From the NCBI RefSeq assembly GCF_000424065.1, contig NZ_AUJE01000016.1, positions 1 through 64,000 on the forward strand: DNA of 64,000 bases, in the 5' to 3' direction. Shown here in pieces: positions 1-8,131 of the stretch. A program made the translations under genes and the position numbers. The stretch is from Selenomonas ruminantium subsp. ruminantium ATCC 12561 (lineage in GTDB: Bacteria; Bacillota; Negativicutes; Selenomonadales; Selenomonadaceae). Numbering within the stretch: the stretch's first letter is position 1; the number at the start of each line of letters is the position of its first letter. The notes beneath the pieces are model-generated. The model worked only from the letters and a program-made list of their open reading frames with translations. It did no database searches and was not told where the DNA came from.

Positions 1-148
1 ATGGTACATACATAACTTTGGTGGGAGAGCAGTTTATTTATCCGAAGCTGCGATTTAGCCTGTTGCCACAAACTCGTTGCTCCTGTAACAAGAACATCGA
101 TGTACTTGCTGCTTATCACAACGAAAATGACGGTTTGTACGGACATCA

Positions 149-354
149 CTCAGGGCGGAGGTGGTGATGCTTTTCGCCGTGGAACGACTGTCCGAACGCA
201 GTGAGGACTGGCCCACAAACGACAGTTTCTAGAAATTGAGCTGACCATACGCGCCGCCGGTCTTGCCCGGCGCATGTGGCTAAAAAGCCCATATATTTCC
301 TTGTGGGTCATTTAGTGCAACGGCGAAAAGTATTACCACCTCCGCCAAACTGAG
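149..354 (+). ncRNA. Candidate structured RNA with a 27-bp closing helix
   Basis: Positions 154-180 and 320-346 form an uninterrupted 27-bp helix, extended by CTCAG (149-153) with CTGAG (350-354) across an AAA bulge. The two departures from perfect complementarity become G-U pairs only if the plus strand is transcribed, so the RNA is read left to right. Inside, CCCACAA (212-218) pairs with TTGTGGG (301-307), GCGCCG pairs with CGGCGC in a GC-rich hairpin, and GGCT/AGCC closes another. No long ORF explains the region. The hairpin at 408-441 could end the transcript. I could not assign a family. It lacks the hallmark motifs of RNase P, SRP RNA and tmRNA as I know them; a raiA-type or other large non-coding RNA is possible but unproven. 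No clear promoter was seen upstream. Confidence 0.6.
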
Positions 355-407
355 CTGTAACAAATAAGTTCAATCTCGCAAAGACATCGATAAACTGCAA
401 TTTGCAA

Positions 408-441
408 AAAGTGCGTTGACCATTTAACGTCAACGCACTTT
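408..441. terminator. Bidirectional intrinsic terminator
   Basis: A perfect 13-bp inverted repeat with an 8-base loop (arms 408-420 and 429-441). Read on the minus strand it is followed by TTTTTGC and lies about 30 bases after the permease stop. Read on the plus strand it is followed by a T-rich stretch and could end the upstream structured RNA. Confidence 0.8.
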
Positions 442-470
442 CTGTTATTTGAAAAAATATTTTGTTCGCT

Positions 471-1838
471 TTAACGCGCCAGCGCCGCCCGCCGTTTGGC
501 CCGCAGTTTATACCAGACCATCGGCGCAATCAGCATAGGCACGCCGGTTAAGAAGGCTGCCTGCAAATCCGGCATGAATACCATGATGCCCAGGCAGATA
601 ACCTGCGACCAAATGCCAAAGAGCGTCACATACGGGAAAAACGGAGTCTTATAACGAAGGCTTGCCTCCGTCCCCGCTGCAATCATCGCCTTGCGGCTGC
701 GATACTGGCTCCAGCAGATGGAAATCCAGGCTATCGCCCCCGTGAAGCCCGATACCGCGAGCAGGTAAGTGTAAATCACCGAATCGGGATTAAACGCATA
801 AAGCATAATCACTGCCCAGCAGGCACAAATGGAAATCCAGATGGCGTGTGAGGGCATGCCGTTTTTATTGAGATTGCCAAACGCCTTGGGCGCCATATCC
901 ATTTTGGCCAGCGCATGCATGGCCCGTGCCGCACCATAGAGCCCCGAATTGGAACAAGAGATGGCCGCCGTCAAAATGACGAAAGCAAAGAACGCACCAA
1001 AACCGGTCAGCCCGTAATGGTTAACTGCCGCCGCAAAGACGCTTTCCTCCAACGAGGCCTTATCCCAGGGCAGAATGGAAACCAATAGCGTAATCGGGAT
1101 AATGTAAAGCGCGATAATCCGCCACGTTACATTGCGCACCGCAATCGGAATGCTCTTGGCCGGGTCTTTGCACTCACCAGCCGCCAGGCCAATGATTTCC
1201 GTACCCTGAAAGTTTACGAGAATAATCACCATCGTGAGCACAATCGACCAATAGCCATTCGGCGCAAAACCGCCGCTGCCCAAGAGCACGCTCGCGCCGA
1301 TAACGCCCTGGTCGCCGATAACGCCCAGACAGATAAGCCCGGCCACGATACTGAACGCCACCAGCGCGATAATCTTTATAAGCGCCAGCCACGATTCACT
1401 CTCCCCGAATTTATCCACATGAAAGAGGTTAATACAGGTAACCAGCAGGCTGAACAACACCGCCCACCAAAGCTGGCTCACTGCCGGCAAAAAAGAATTC
1501 ATGATGATGCCCGCAGCAATCATCTCGGACGGAACATACGCCACCCAGGTGAGCCAATATGCCCAGCCCACACCACAGGCCCAGGTTGGCGAAATATGTT
1601 CACGCGCATAGGTAACAAACGAACCGGAAATCGGTTTGTCCACCGCCAGCTCCGCCAGACACAACATGACGCACAGGACGATAATACCGCCCAAAAGATA
1701 CGCCAATACCGCCGCCGGCCCTGCCTGCTCCAGCACATACCCCGTCCCCAGGAAATAGCCGCTGCCGATAACCCCGCCAAGAGAAATCAGCTGCAGGTGC
1801 CTGTTCTTGAGACCTCTGTTCATTTTTTCTTCATTCAT
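471..1838 (-). CDS. Amino-acid permease, APC/AAT family
   Basis: A 455-residue integral membrane protein with the usual length and about twelve hydrophobic segments of the amino acid-polyamine-organocation superfamily, likely a cytoplasmic-membrane amino acid:proton symporter. The first helix carries the family signature GGVIGSGYFLGTG (about residues 21-33), the loop that contacts substrate in this family. The AAELA-type helix break and the GECKDP loop in the middle are also typical of the AAT subgroup. Substrate cannot be told from sequence. The ATG at 1838 is used; a second ATG five codons in is an equally good start. It is followed by a strong terminator and is unlinked in function to the glycan genes further right. 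Confidence 0.85.
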   Translation of the reverse strand: MNEEKMNRGLKNRHLQLISLGGVIGSGYFLGTGYVLEQAGPAAVLAYLLGGIIVLCVMLCLAELAVDKPISGSFVTYAREHISPTWACGVGWAYWLTWVAYVPSEMIAAGIIMNSFLPAVSQLWWAVLFSLLVTCINLFHVDKFGESESWLALIKIIALVAFSIVAGLICLGVIGDQGVIGASVLLGSGGFAPNGYWSIVLTMVIILVNFQGTEIIGLAAGECKDPAKSIPIAVRNVTWRIIALYIIPITLLVSILPWDKASLEESVFAAAVNHYGLTGFGAFFAFVILTAAISCSNSGLYGAARAMHALAKMDMAPKAFGNLNKNGMPSHAIWISICACWAVIMLYAFNPDSVIYTYLLAVSGFTGAIAWISICWSQYRSRKAMIAAGTEASLRYKTPFFPYVTLFGIWSQVICLGIMVFMPDLQAAFLTGVPMLIAPMVWYKLRAKRRAALAR

Positions 1839-1991
1839 GACCTTAATAACACAACCTTCCCAGCACCGCTGCTTTCTGTGATTTGTATAGCTGCTGCCAT
1901 CCGCGGCGCTTCATGTAATAATAAGCTAAGAATACTACAAAACAGAGGGAATTACCATAAAAATTTTTGTCAAAACGCCCTTTTTTTCCAT

Positions 1992-2009
1992 GTATACAAT
2001 AGGTATACT
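1992..2009 (+). promoter_or_regulatory. Possible promoter/operator before the IMPACT-family gene
   Basis: Two copies of the palindrome GTATAC (1992-1997 and 2003-2008) are separated by five bases, and the second overlaps a -10-like TATACT (2004-2009). No good -35 is seen at 17 bases. The position, about 40 bases before the start codon, fits a promoter with an operator-like repeat. Confidence 0.3.
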
Positions 2010-2045
2010 AGAAAGAGAAAATTTTACGCAAAATCAGGAGGCCAT

Positions 2046-2687
2046 ATGCATAGCTACCGCACTATCGAAGAAATTGACGATAGCGTAGAAACCCTCTACG
2101 AAATCCAAAAATCCAAATTCATCACCCACCTACGCCATGTGGACAGCGAAGAAGAAGCCCGCGAATTCATCACCGCCATTAAAAAACGTTACTTCGACGC
2201 CCGCCACAACTGCTCCGCCTACGTCCTCGGCGAAAAAGCCGACAAGCAAAAATCCAACGACGACGGCGAACCGGGCGGCACGGCGGGCAATCCTATCCTC
2301 GAAGCCATCAAAAAAAACGGGCTGACCAACATTGTCGTGGTCGTCACCCGTTACTTTGGCGGTATTAAATTAGGGGCTGGCGGCCTTATCCGCGCTTACT
2401 CTCACGCAGCAGCCATCGGCATCGAAGCGGCCACCATTCTGGAAATGACGCCCTTTGCCCAGCTTGATGTTGCCATCAGCTACGAACACCTCGCCACCAT
2501 CGAGCATTATATGCGGCAAAAGGAAATCCGCAGCAAAGAAGCGGACTACGCCGAAGGCGTAACCCTGCACCTCCTGATTTCCCCTGCCGAAACCGAAAAA
2601 ATCAGCGAAGACATCACCAACCTGACCGCTGGCCGTGCGCAAATAAAAAGTGGCGATGAGCAGCTCATCGCCATTCCGGTCAAATAA
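2046..2687 (+). CDS. yigZ: YigZ/IMPACT family protein
   Basis: A 213-residue member of the UPF0029/IMPACT family. The N-terminal domain holds the conserved run around KSKFITHL and the block DDGEPGGTAG followed by VVVVTRYFGGIKLGAGGL, which are the family hallmarks. The C-terminal part matches the DUF1949 ferredoxin-like domain. The cellular role in bacteria is not firmly established; links to translation and stress have been suggested for the eukaryotic relatives. The open frame extends far upstream, but the ATG at 2046 has an AGGAGG site at ideal spacing and gives the normal family length. It ends 8 bases inside the convergent gene on the other strand. Confidence 0.92.
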   Translation: MHSYRTIEEIDDSVETLYEIQKSKFITHLRHVDSEEEAREFITAIKKRYFDARHNCSAYVLGEKADKQKSNDDGEPGGTAGNPILEAIKKNGLTNIVVVVTRYFGGIKLGAGGLIRAYSHAAAIGIEAATILEMTPFAQLDVAISYEHLATIEHYMRQKEIRSKEADYAEGVTLHLLISPAETEKISEDITNLTAGRAQIKSGDEQLIAIPVK

Positions 2688-3237
2688 TCTTTTCCCCGTG
2701 ATACAATTCTCCGCCGATATCCGGCTTCACACCATATTCAATCGCCCATTCGCACTTATACTTGATTGCCTGCGCATGAATGCTCTCCAACCGGTCCTGC
2801 GTGCGCACGACCTTCCCCGGCACACCAACCACCAGCGAATTAGGTGGAATCACATCATTTTCCTTCACCAAGGCTCCTGCGGCAATAATCGAGCCTTTGC
2901 CAATCTTTGCCCCCGTCAGAACCGTAGCACTCATGCCAATCAGCACATGGTCTTCAATCTCACAGCCATGCAGCACCGCTCCATGACCGACCGTTACATA
3001 ATCGCCAATGATGCAGGGTTTATCATCTGCCACATGCAGACAGACCAAATCCTGCACATTCGAACATTCCCCGACAGAAATGTAATTCACATCTCCTCGG
3101 GCCACAACCCCCGGCCACAGACTGGAATATTTTCCCACCCGCACATCACCGGACAAAAAAACTTGAGGAGCCACGAAGGCTTCCTCATGAATCTGCGGAC
3201 GCCTGCCCTTAAACACATCATCTTTTAACGTATACAA
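2680..3237 (-). CDS. Gamma-carbonic-anhydrase-like hexapeptide protein
   Basis: 185 residues of left-handed beta-helix (hexapeptide repeats), of the YrdA/PaaY/CaiE type. Conserved features include the Arg in VARGD (about 46-48) and His residues in CLHV and in VGHGAVLHG, at the spacing of the three metal-binding His in gamma-class carbonic anhydrases. The protein probably forms a trimer with metal at subunit interfaces. Whether it is an active carbonic anhydrase or a related thioesterase or scaffold cannot be told. Its last 8 bases overlap the end of the convergent IMPACT gene. Confidence 0.88.
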   Translation of the reverse strand: MYTLKDDVFKGRRPQIHEEAFVAPQVFLSGDVRVGKYSSLWPGVVARGDVNYISVGECSNVQDLVCLHVADDKPCIIGDYVTVGHGAVLHGCEIEDHVLIGMSATVLTGAKIGKGSIIAAGALVKENDVIPPNSLVVGVPGKVVRTQDRLESIHAQAIKYKCEWAIEYGVKPDIGGELYHGEKII

Positions 3238-3264
3238 GAAAATCCCTCCCCGAGGGCCTTGGAG

Positions 3265-3561
3265 TCAACCATCCATTTGGCTCTTGGCCAATTCTAAAAT
3301 ATCTGCCTGATTCCTTGTCCTGTCTCCGGCAATCCGCGCTGCAATATCCTCTGGCGAACCTGCCTCAGGCACAGCTTCTGCTGCCGGCGGTTGTGGTGCT
3401 GCCGGCTTTTTCACATCTTTCATCGCCTCAGCCTCCAGTTCCTCCTGCGAAAGCTCACTGCCCGGCGTAGCCACATAATAAGGCTTCGTCTCCAGCATCT
3501 CCATATTCATTTTACGGTTGCCAAAATACACCCGATGTCCCGTCTGAATCGGCTCCGACAT
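3265..3561 (-). CDS. Hypothetical protein, Pro/Ala-rich
   Basis: 98 residues from the ATG at 3561, chosen because GGGGGAG lies six bases upstream; the frame is open seven codons further. The N-terminal half has a short ordered-looking segment (RVYFGNRKMNMEMLETKPYY). The middle is rich in Pro, Ala and Glu and looks disordered, and the C-terminus is a probable helix. I recognise no family. It lies between the hexapeptide protein and another hypothetical on the same strand and may be co-transcribed with them. Confidence 0.6.
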   Translation of the reverse strand: MSEPIQTGHRVYFGNRKMNMEMLETKPYYVATPGSELSQEELEAEAMKDVKKPAAPQPPAAEAVPEAGSPEDIAARIAGDRTRNQADILELAKSQMDG

Positions 3562-3636
3562 GGTATCTCCCCCCATCTGCACGTCTTACATCTTTAGACT
3601 CTTTCGACAAACAGAGGACTAAATCCTGCCTCAAAA

Positions 3637-4401
3637 TCAGAAAATCCGCCCACGGACATTACCCGTGAACTTACCGATTTCCTCCATAAAATTCTTCCAC
3701 GCATCCGGCATAGCATCGCCCCGCAGAACATAACAGCCCGTATCCTCCGAACCATCACGCCAGCTGAGTGTCCATTCCACCCGCGGCAGGAAATCATCCG
3801 TGACCCCGTCCTGCTGCACCTGCCACTCCGCCGCATGCTCAGCAATCCGCTCTAAGAGCAGCGGCACATTGCGCACCGAATCAAAGGCATGGCGTTCCGT
3901 CCCCAGCCCCTGCTTATGCCGCGTAAACACCAGAATATGCTTGCCCCGATTGATGATCAGCTTTTCCACAAGGCTGATTTTTTTTTGCTTCGGCAGATAG
4001 ATATTCCCCCGCGGATTGTCAATCGTATCATGCAGGATCAGCGCCACCTGCTCCAGCTGCCGCACCCGGTTAATCTCCACACCGGGAATCTCATTCATCA
4101 GGTCGATAAACGCCGCCCAGCTGCCCGGATGCGCATTATCCCCCACAATCCGCCGCTGACCAAGTTTCGAATCCTTAAACGCCAACCGCCACAAACTATG
4201 CCGTTCCGGCGGCACCGGCGGCTGATAACTTGCCCGCCAGGAACCAAGATGCAGCTTTTCCAGCCGCCGCAGCCAGCGCCGTCCGCCATCTAACACCGCA
4301 AACTCGCCATCGCCTACACGATAAAAAAGCTGCCGCTCCCGTACAGAAAACTCTACCTTTAGATGCATATCCTCTATTTCAAAACAAAGCTGTTCCAGCA
4401 A
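3637..4401 (-). CDS. Hypothetical protein
   Basis: About 254 residues. The frame opens with a TTG at 4416, but GGAGG sits seven bases before a second TTG at 4401, which I use as the start. The protein is soluble with many Arg and Trp residues, mixed alpha/beta by eye, and has no signal peptide or membrane span. No catalytic motif was recognised. A good promoter lies directly upstream (4434-4462). Base composition is GC-rich like the genes to its left, so it belongs to the flanking chromosome, not the glycan island. Confidence 0.65.
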   Translation of the reverse strand: MLEQLCFEIEDMHLKVEFSVRERQLFYRVGDGEFAVLDGGRRWLRRLEKLHLGSWRASYQPPVPPERHSLWRLAFKDSKLGQRRIVGDNAHPGSWAAFIDLMNEIPGVEINRVRQLEQVALILHDTIDNPRGNIYLPKQKKISLVEKLIINRGKHILVFTRHKQGLGTERHAFDSVRNVPLLLERIAEHAAEWQVQQDGVTDDFLPRVEWTLSWRDGSEDTGCYVLRGDAMPDAWKNFMEEIGKFTGNVRGRIF

Positions 4402-4433
4402 AACTTCGTCCTCCAATCCATAGTATCACTTAC

Positions 4434-4462
4434 ATCATAGTAGAAAGCGCTGTAAGTTGCAA
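4434..4462 (-). promoter_or_regulatory. Sigma-70-type promoter
   Basis: On the minus strand TTGCAA (4457-4462) and TATGAT (4434-4439) are separated by exactly 17 bases, upstream of the hypothetical gene that starts at 4401. Confidence 0.6.
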
Positions 4463-4481
4463 TAGGTAGCAGGGATTTCAT

Positions 4482-5354
4482 TTAAGCCCATCGATTCCAA
4501 TCTTTCTTATTTTCACACTTACAGAATAAACTTGCTAACAAACTAAAAGACGATCTATCGGATAACCGATTATTACAATAGGACATAAGCTGCAGGTCAC
4601 GATAATAGTCGTCCCCCTTGTTATTATCAACCAAATATAATTTTCTGGCGACTGACAATAACCCCAATTCTTCTGCATGTGCCTCACAATATGGCAAATC
4701 ATCCGAAAATAATAGGTATAGCGAAGGACAAATATCCTTTTCTATCTTCCTGATCATATCACTAAAGTAACTCATTGGAGCTGCCCAACCATATTTAACC
4801 ATATCACCGCGGCGGATATGTATTGCTGTTGATTCTCTGGAAGAATTTATTGCATCTAATAAATTCAAATTAACATCATCTATAATTGGAGGAAATTTCA
4901 AGATTTCGTCCAATTCATCGTTCATATTATTATAAAAAATCTCCGACAACCAATACCCATGCCAATAAACACATGCTTTTGGTGATAATGTCAACGATGT
5001 TCCCGGAATATAATCGTTAATCTTTCCAGAAAACTTTATATTTTTAACACCTTTTTCTCTAATAACTTCTAAGGAAAGACCTTCCCTCAACAATTGCTCT
5101 GGTATATATAATCCATCCTGCCGCTTGGCCGTCATATAGCGCCAAACATCAGGCGAAAACCTATCACTAAGCAGGGGAGCTTCTATACCGAATATTCGCT
5201 TTAATTCGTAGCCATGATGAGGAACATCTGTGCCATAAAATTTATTATCATCAAGGAAAAAATCTATATCCGGCAATAACCTCTGTAAAAAATAGAAAAA
5301 CATATATTGGAAAACTTGATTCCCCAGTCCCCCATTTATATATACAATATGCAT
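4482..5354 (-). CDS. GT11 alpha-1,2-fucosyltransferase-like glycosyltransferase
   Basis: 290 residues. The N-terminus has the GT11 motif GGLGNQVFQYMF, and HIRRGDM in the C-terminal half matches the HxRRGDY motif that binds the GDP-sugar in this family. GT11 enzymes usually transfer L-fucose in alpha-1,2 linkage in the cytoplasm; the true donor here is unknown and no GDP-fucose genes are in the window. The start is placed at 5354, five bases after GGAGG, and not at the upstream in-frame codon. It marks the left end of the A+T-rich island and follows UDP-galactopyranose mutase. Confidence 0.88.
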   Translation of the reverse strand: MHIVYINGGLGNQVFQYMFFYFLQRLLPDIDFFLDDNKFYGTDVPHHGYELKRIFGIEAPLLSDRFSPDVWRYMTAKRQDGLYIPEQLLREGLSLEVIREKGVKNIKFSGKINDYIPGTSLTLSPKACVYWHGYWLSEIFYNNMNDELDEILKFPPIIDDVNLNLLDAINSSRESTAIHIRRGDMVKYGWAAPMSYFSDMIRKIEKDICPSLYLLFSDDLPYCEAHAEELGLLSVARKLYLVDNNKGDDYYRDLQLMSYCNNRLSDRSSFSLLASLFCKCENKKDWNRWA

Positions 5355-5384
5355 AAACACCTCCACATTATAACCGCAAATCTT

Positions 5385-6485
5385 TTAACTTCCTAATTCC
5401 CTTTCCACAGCTGCTAAAGCCAGTTCTACAACCTTATCCATATCCAGATATCTATACAGCGCCAACCGCCCGCCTAACAGCAATTTCTCCTCCCAGCCAG
5501 CCAATCCTGCATATCGATTATACAAATCCTGATTACGCTGATCGTTAACCGGATAATAAGCCTCCTGCCCCGGCTGCCATTCCTGTGGATATTCCCTAGT
5601 AATATAAGTTACTGGCTGCGTGCCAAACTCAAAATGCTTATGCTCGATAATTCTGGTATAAGGAACCTCCGGTGCCGTATAATTCATTACGGCCACTCCC
5701 TGATAATTTTCCTGTTCCAACCGCTCCATTTCAAATCGCAGCCCACGATAAGCCAACCTTCCTAGCCTATAACCAAAATATTCATCCAGAGATCCGGTAT
5801 ACATAACTTTTTCTGCCATACAATCATATTCACTCCGGACAGTGTTGTAGTCAACGCCCAGCTGCACTTGAATTCCTTCCAGCAGTTTCTCAATAATCTT
5901 ATTATAACCACCGATAGGAATCCCCTGATAACGGGCATTAAAATAATTATTATCATAGGTATAACGCACAGGCAGACGTTTAATGATAAAAGCAGGTAAG
6001 TCCTTGCACTTGCGCCCCCATTGTTTTTCCGTATAGCCCTGAATCAATTTTTCATAAATATCCCGCCCCACCAAAGAAATCGCCTGTTCCTCCAGATTTA
6101 GCGGTTCACCTGCTATCTCCGTCCGCTGTGCAGAAATTTTCATCTTAGCCTCAGCAGGTGTCCGCACGCCCCACATTGCCCGAAAAGTATTCATATTAAA
6201 AGGCAGATTGTACAATTCCCCACGAAAATTTGCCATTGGTGAATTGATATACTGATTAAATTGCACAAAACGATTCAAATATGTCCATACCATTTGGTTA
6301 TTCGTGTGAAAAATATGTGCACCATAAACATGTACATTAATCCCCTCGCGTTCCTCACAACGAATATTCCCGCCAACAGCCTGCCGCCTTTCCAAAACCA
6401 GACACTTTTTTCCCCGCTGTGACATTTCATGGGCAAACACCGCTCCAAAAAGCCCGGAACCAACAATCAGATAATCATATTTCAT
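5385..6485 (-). CDS. glf: UDP-galactopyranose mutase
   Basis: 366 residues, the usual length, converting UDP-galactopyranose to UDP-galactofuranose with reduced FAD. The FAD-binding Rossmann motif GSGLFG is at residues 9-14, followed by an acidic-ended beta strand (LVLERR). The GAHIFHTNN block, the EKQWGRKCKDLP segment and the C-terminal FGGRLA-like stretch (here LLGGRLALYRYLDMD) are typical. A longer frame reaches 6584, but GGGGGAAG before 6485 and the start of the FAD motif fix the start. Implies Galf in the surface glycan, although no clear Galf transferase is identified nearby. Confidence 0.93.
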   Translation of the reverse strand: MKYDYLIVGSGLFGAVFAHEMSQRGKKCLVLERRQAVGGNIRCEEREGINVHVYGAHIFHTNNQMVWTYLNRFVQFNQYINSPMANFRGELYNLPFNMNTFRAMWGVRTPAEAKMKISAQRTEIAGEPLNLEEQAISLVGRDIYEKLIQGYTEKQWGRKCKDLPAFIIKRLPVRYTYDNNYFNARYQGIPIGGYNKIIEKLLEGIQVQLGVDYNTVRSEYDCMAEKVMYTGSLDEYFGYRLGRLAYRGLRFEMERLEQENYQGVAVMNYTAPEVPYTRIIEHKHFEFGTQPVTYITREYPQEWQPGQEAYYPVNDQRNQDLYNRYAGLAGWEEKLLLGGRLALYRYLDMDKVVELALAAVERELGS

Positions 6486-6632
6486 GATATAATCTTCCCC
6501 CATTAACGACAATCTATCCAGCAAAATATATTCTATTGTTGCGATAATATTCTGCAAACCAACGATAAATCCCTGCCACTCCATCGATGTCTGATAGTAA
6601 CTTCCACCTAAATTGATTTATATCATATTTCC

Positions 6633-6652
6633 TTCAAGCCAATCTCCTTGAA
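6633..6652. promoter_or_regulatory. Inverted repeat in a divergent intergenic region
   Basis: TTCAAG and CTTGAA form 6-bp arms separated by 8 bases, in the 266-base gap between glf (minus) and the SprA-like gene (plus). It could be a regulator site for the divergent pair; no strong promoter was recognised next to it. Confidence 0.25.
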
Positions 6653-6751
6653 AATACGCACATCAACTACCGAGAAAAAAATTTAAGATTTCGTCAACAT
6701 ATCCGATATACAATACGAGGAATATATGATTCAAGGAAGGATGTGTAAAGC

Positions 6752-7267
6752 ATGATGGATATGCATATTAATGGAACAGGTGAATACCACTCCCCCTATG
6801 ACCGGTACAGCAGCTATGACCCACACGACCACGCAACTGCTCCCTATGAGACGAACTCTCCAACCGAGGATACTGAAACCAAAAATGTCGGCAGTCGAAA
6901 CTCCCCCCCTAGTGAATGTAAAACCTGTAAAAATCGCAAATACCAGGATGGATCCGATGAAATGGTTTCCTTCAAGGCAGCCGGTCATATCGACCCCAAC
7001 AACGCTGCCTCCGTAGTCATGAGCCACGAACAGGAACACGTTTCCAATGCTTACCAAAAAGCAGACGCCAGCAACGGAGAAGTTGTCCGCGCCAGCGTTC
7101 GTCTCAAAACCGATGTCTGCCCCGAATGTGGTCGCACTTACATATCCGGCGGCGAAACCACCACCCAAATCCGCTACGTCAACGAAACCACCCCATACCA
7201 AAAAGACCTCAAAGAATCCGACAAAAACAAATACCAAGGAGCCCATGTAGATATTGATGCAGGCTAA
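6752..7267 (+). CDS. SprA-related (CJM1_0395-like) putative metalloprotease
   Basis: 171 residues. The N-terminal quarter is low-complexity and polar. CKTCKNRKYQDGSDE and then SHEQEHV follow; HEQEH is an HExxH zinc motif preceded by the conserved FKAAGHI block. A second Cys pair (CPEC) lies further on. This arrangement matches the SprA-related family, which often sits near flagellar or surface loci. Function is not established. A GGAAGG lies about 11 bases before the two tandem ATGs. It is followed 17 bases later by the broken sialyltransferase-like gene on the same strand. Confidence 0.75.
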   Translation: MMDMHINGTGEYHSPYDRYSSYDPHDHATAPYETNSPTEDTETKNVGSRNSPPSECKTCKNRKYQDGSDEMVSFKAAGHIDPNNAASVVMSHEQEHVSNAYQKADASNGEVVRASVRLKTDVCPECGRTYISGGETTTQIRYVNETTPYQKDLKESDKNKYQGAHVDIDAG

Positions 7268-7284
7268 AAGGAGGCATCTAACTC

Positions 7285-8094
7285 ATGAATATATTAATGT
7301 GTGACACGCAATATACATTCTTTCTATACTATTTATTAATGCCTTATGAAAAGTTCAAAGAAACTTTTTTTATATTCGATTTTTGTTTTAGCCCCATTGT
7401 TGTTAAAAACCTAGAAGACAAAGGTTTTGCCTGCCACCAAAAAATTCTATATAATATTCCCGCAGAAAAACTTCCCATGGAACGAAAAAAAATAAAGAAT
7501 ACTTAACAAAATTAACAAATGAAATATACAAGCATTTTAATGGCGATGTTTGTATTTATGGACAGGATCACATCGACATTGCTACAATCATATGGGATGA
7601 AAAATTAAAAGATATTCCGTTTATCCTCTTAGAAGATGGTACAGGTAACTATGTAACTAGAAACAGCCTTGGTGAAAACCGTCGACATTGTATGGGACAT
7701 AACAATCGTGTGGATAGTATATTTTTAACTGGCATTTGGCGAATTCCAAACGATTTAAAAAGAAAGGTACAAATTATCGACATTAGATACTTATGGGGGA
7801 ATAAATCCGATATATAAAAAAATCTTCTCAAATTTCAACAAAAAAGACACTTACATCAAAGCACATCCAACAGGAGGAAACATAGACTATCAACGTGTAT
7901 TCCCTGAAGCTTATGTGTTTTGTAATCCAATACCATTCGAGGTTTTATATCTGACAACAGGCTCTAATTTAAAAACCATCGCTTCAGTTTCCTCTACCGC
8001 ATCAATGATTGCCGATGAGGAGGTAGACGTTCAATTTTATGATAAAAATGGTAATCGAATTAAATTAAAATATCCTTGTGATAATTTTGTATAG
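7285..8094 (+). pseudogene. Frameshifted GT52-like (sialyltransferase-type) gene
   Basis: Three collinear pieces in frames 1, 3 and 1 make one protein of about 270 residues. Piece one starts at the ATG at 7285 after AAAGGAGG and runs to an 8-A tract at 7485-7492, where one extra A would restore the frame. Piece two carries LLEDGTGNY and ends near the A-rich stretch around 7756-7765, after which piece three carries YIKAHPTGG and SVSSTAS. The order EDG, HP, SS is the signature of bacterial sialyltransferases of the GT52/GT80 type. Donor and acceptor are unknown, and no CMP-sialic acid genes are in the window. Two separate shifts make decay more likely than simple phase variation, though the A8 tract is slippage-prone. 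Confidence 0.7.
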
Positions 8095-8131
8095 TAAAGA
8101 AAATACCAGCCTATGTATCTATTACACAAAA

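Noticed and set aside
1419-2045. Upstream extension of the YigZ/IMPACT frame
   Set aside because: It overlaps the permease on the other strand, has no family similarity, and the ATG at 2046 has a strong ribosome site and normal length.
2650-3228. Plus-strand open frame of 192 codons
   Set aside because: It is the shadow of the gamma-carbonic-anhydrase-like gene, with a composition (many His, Arg, Pro) typical of antisense frames.
6731-7246. Minus-strand frame of 171 codons opposite the SprA-like gene
   Set aside because: The plus frame has the HExxH and CxxC motifs; the minus frame is a Gly/Val/Phe-rich shadow.
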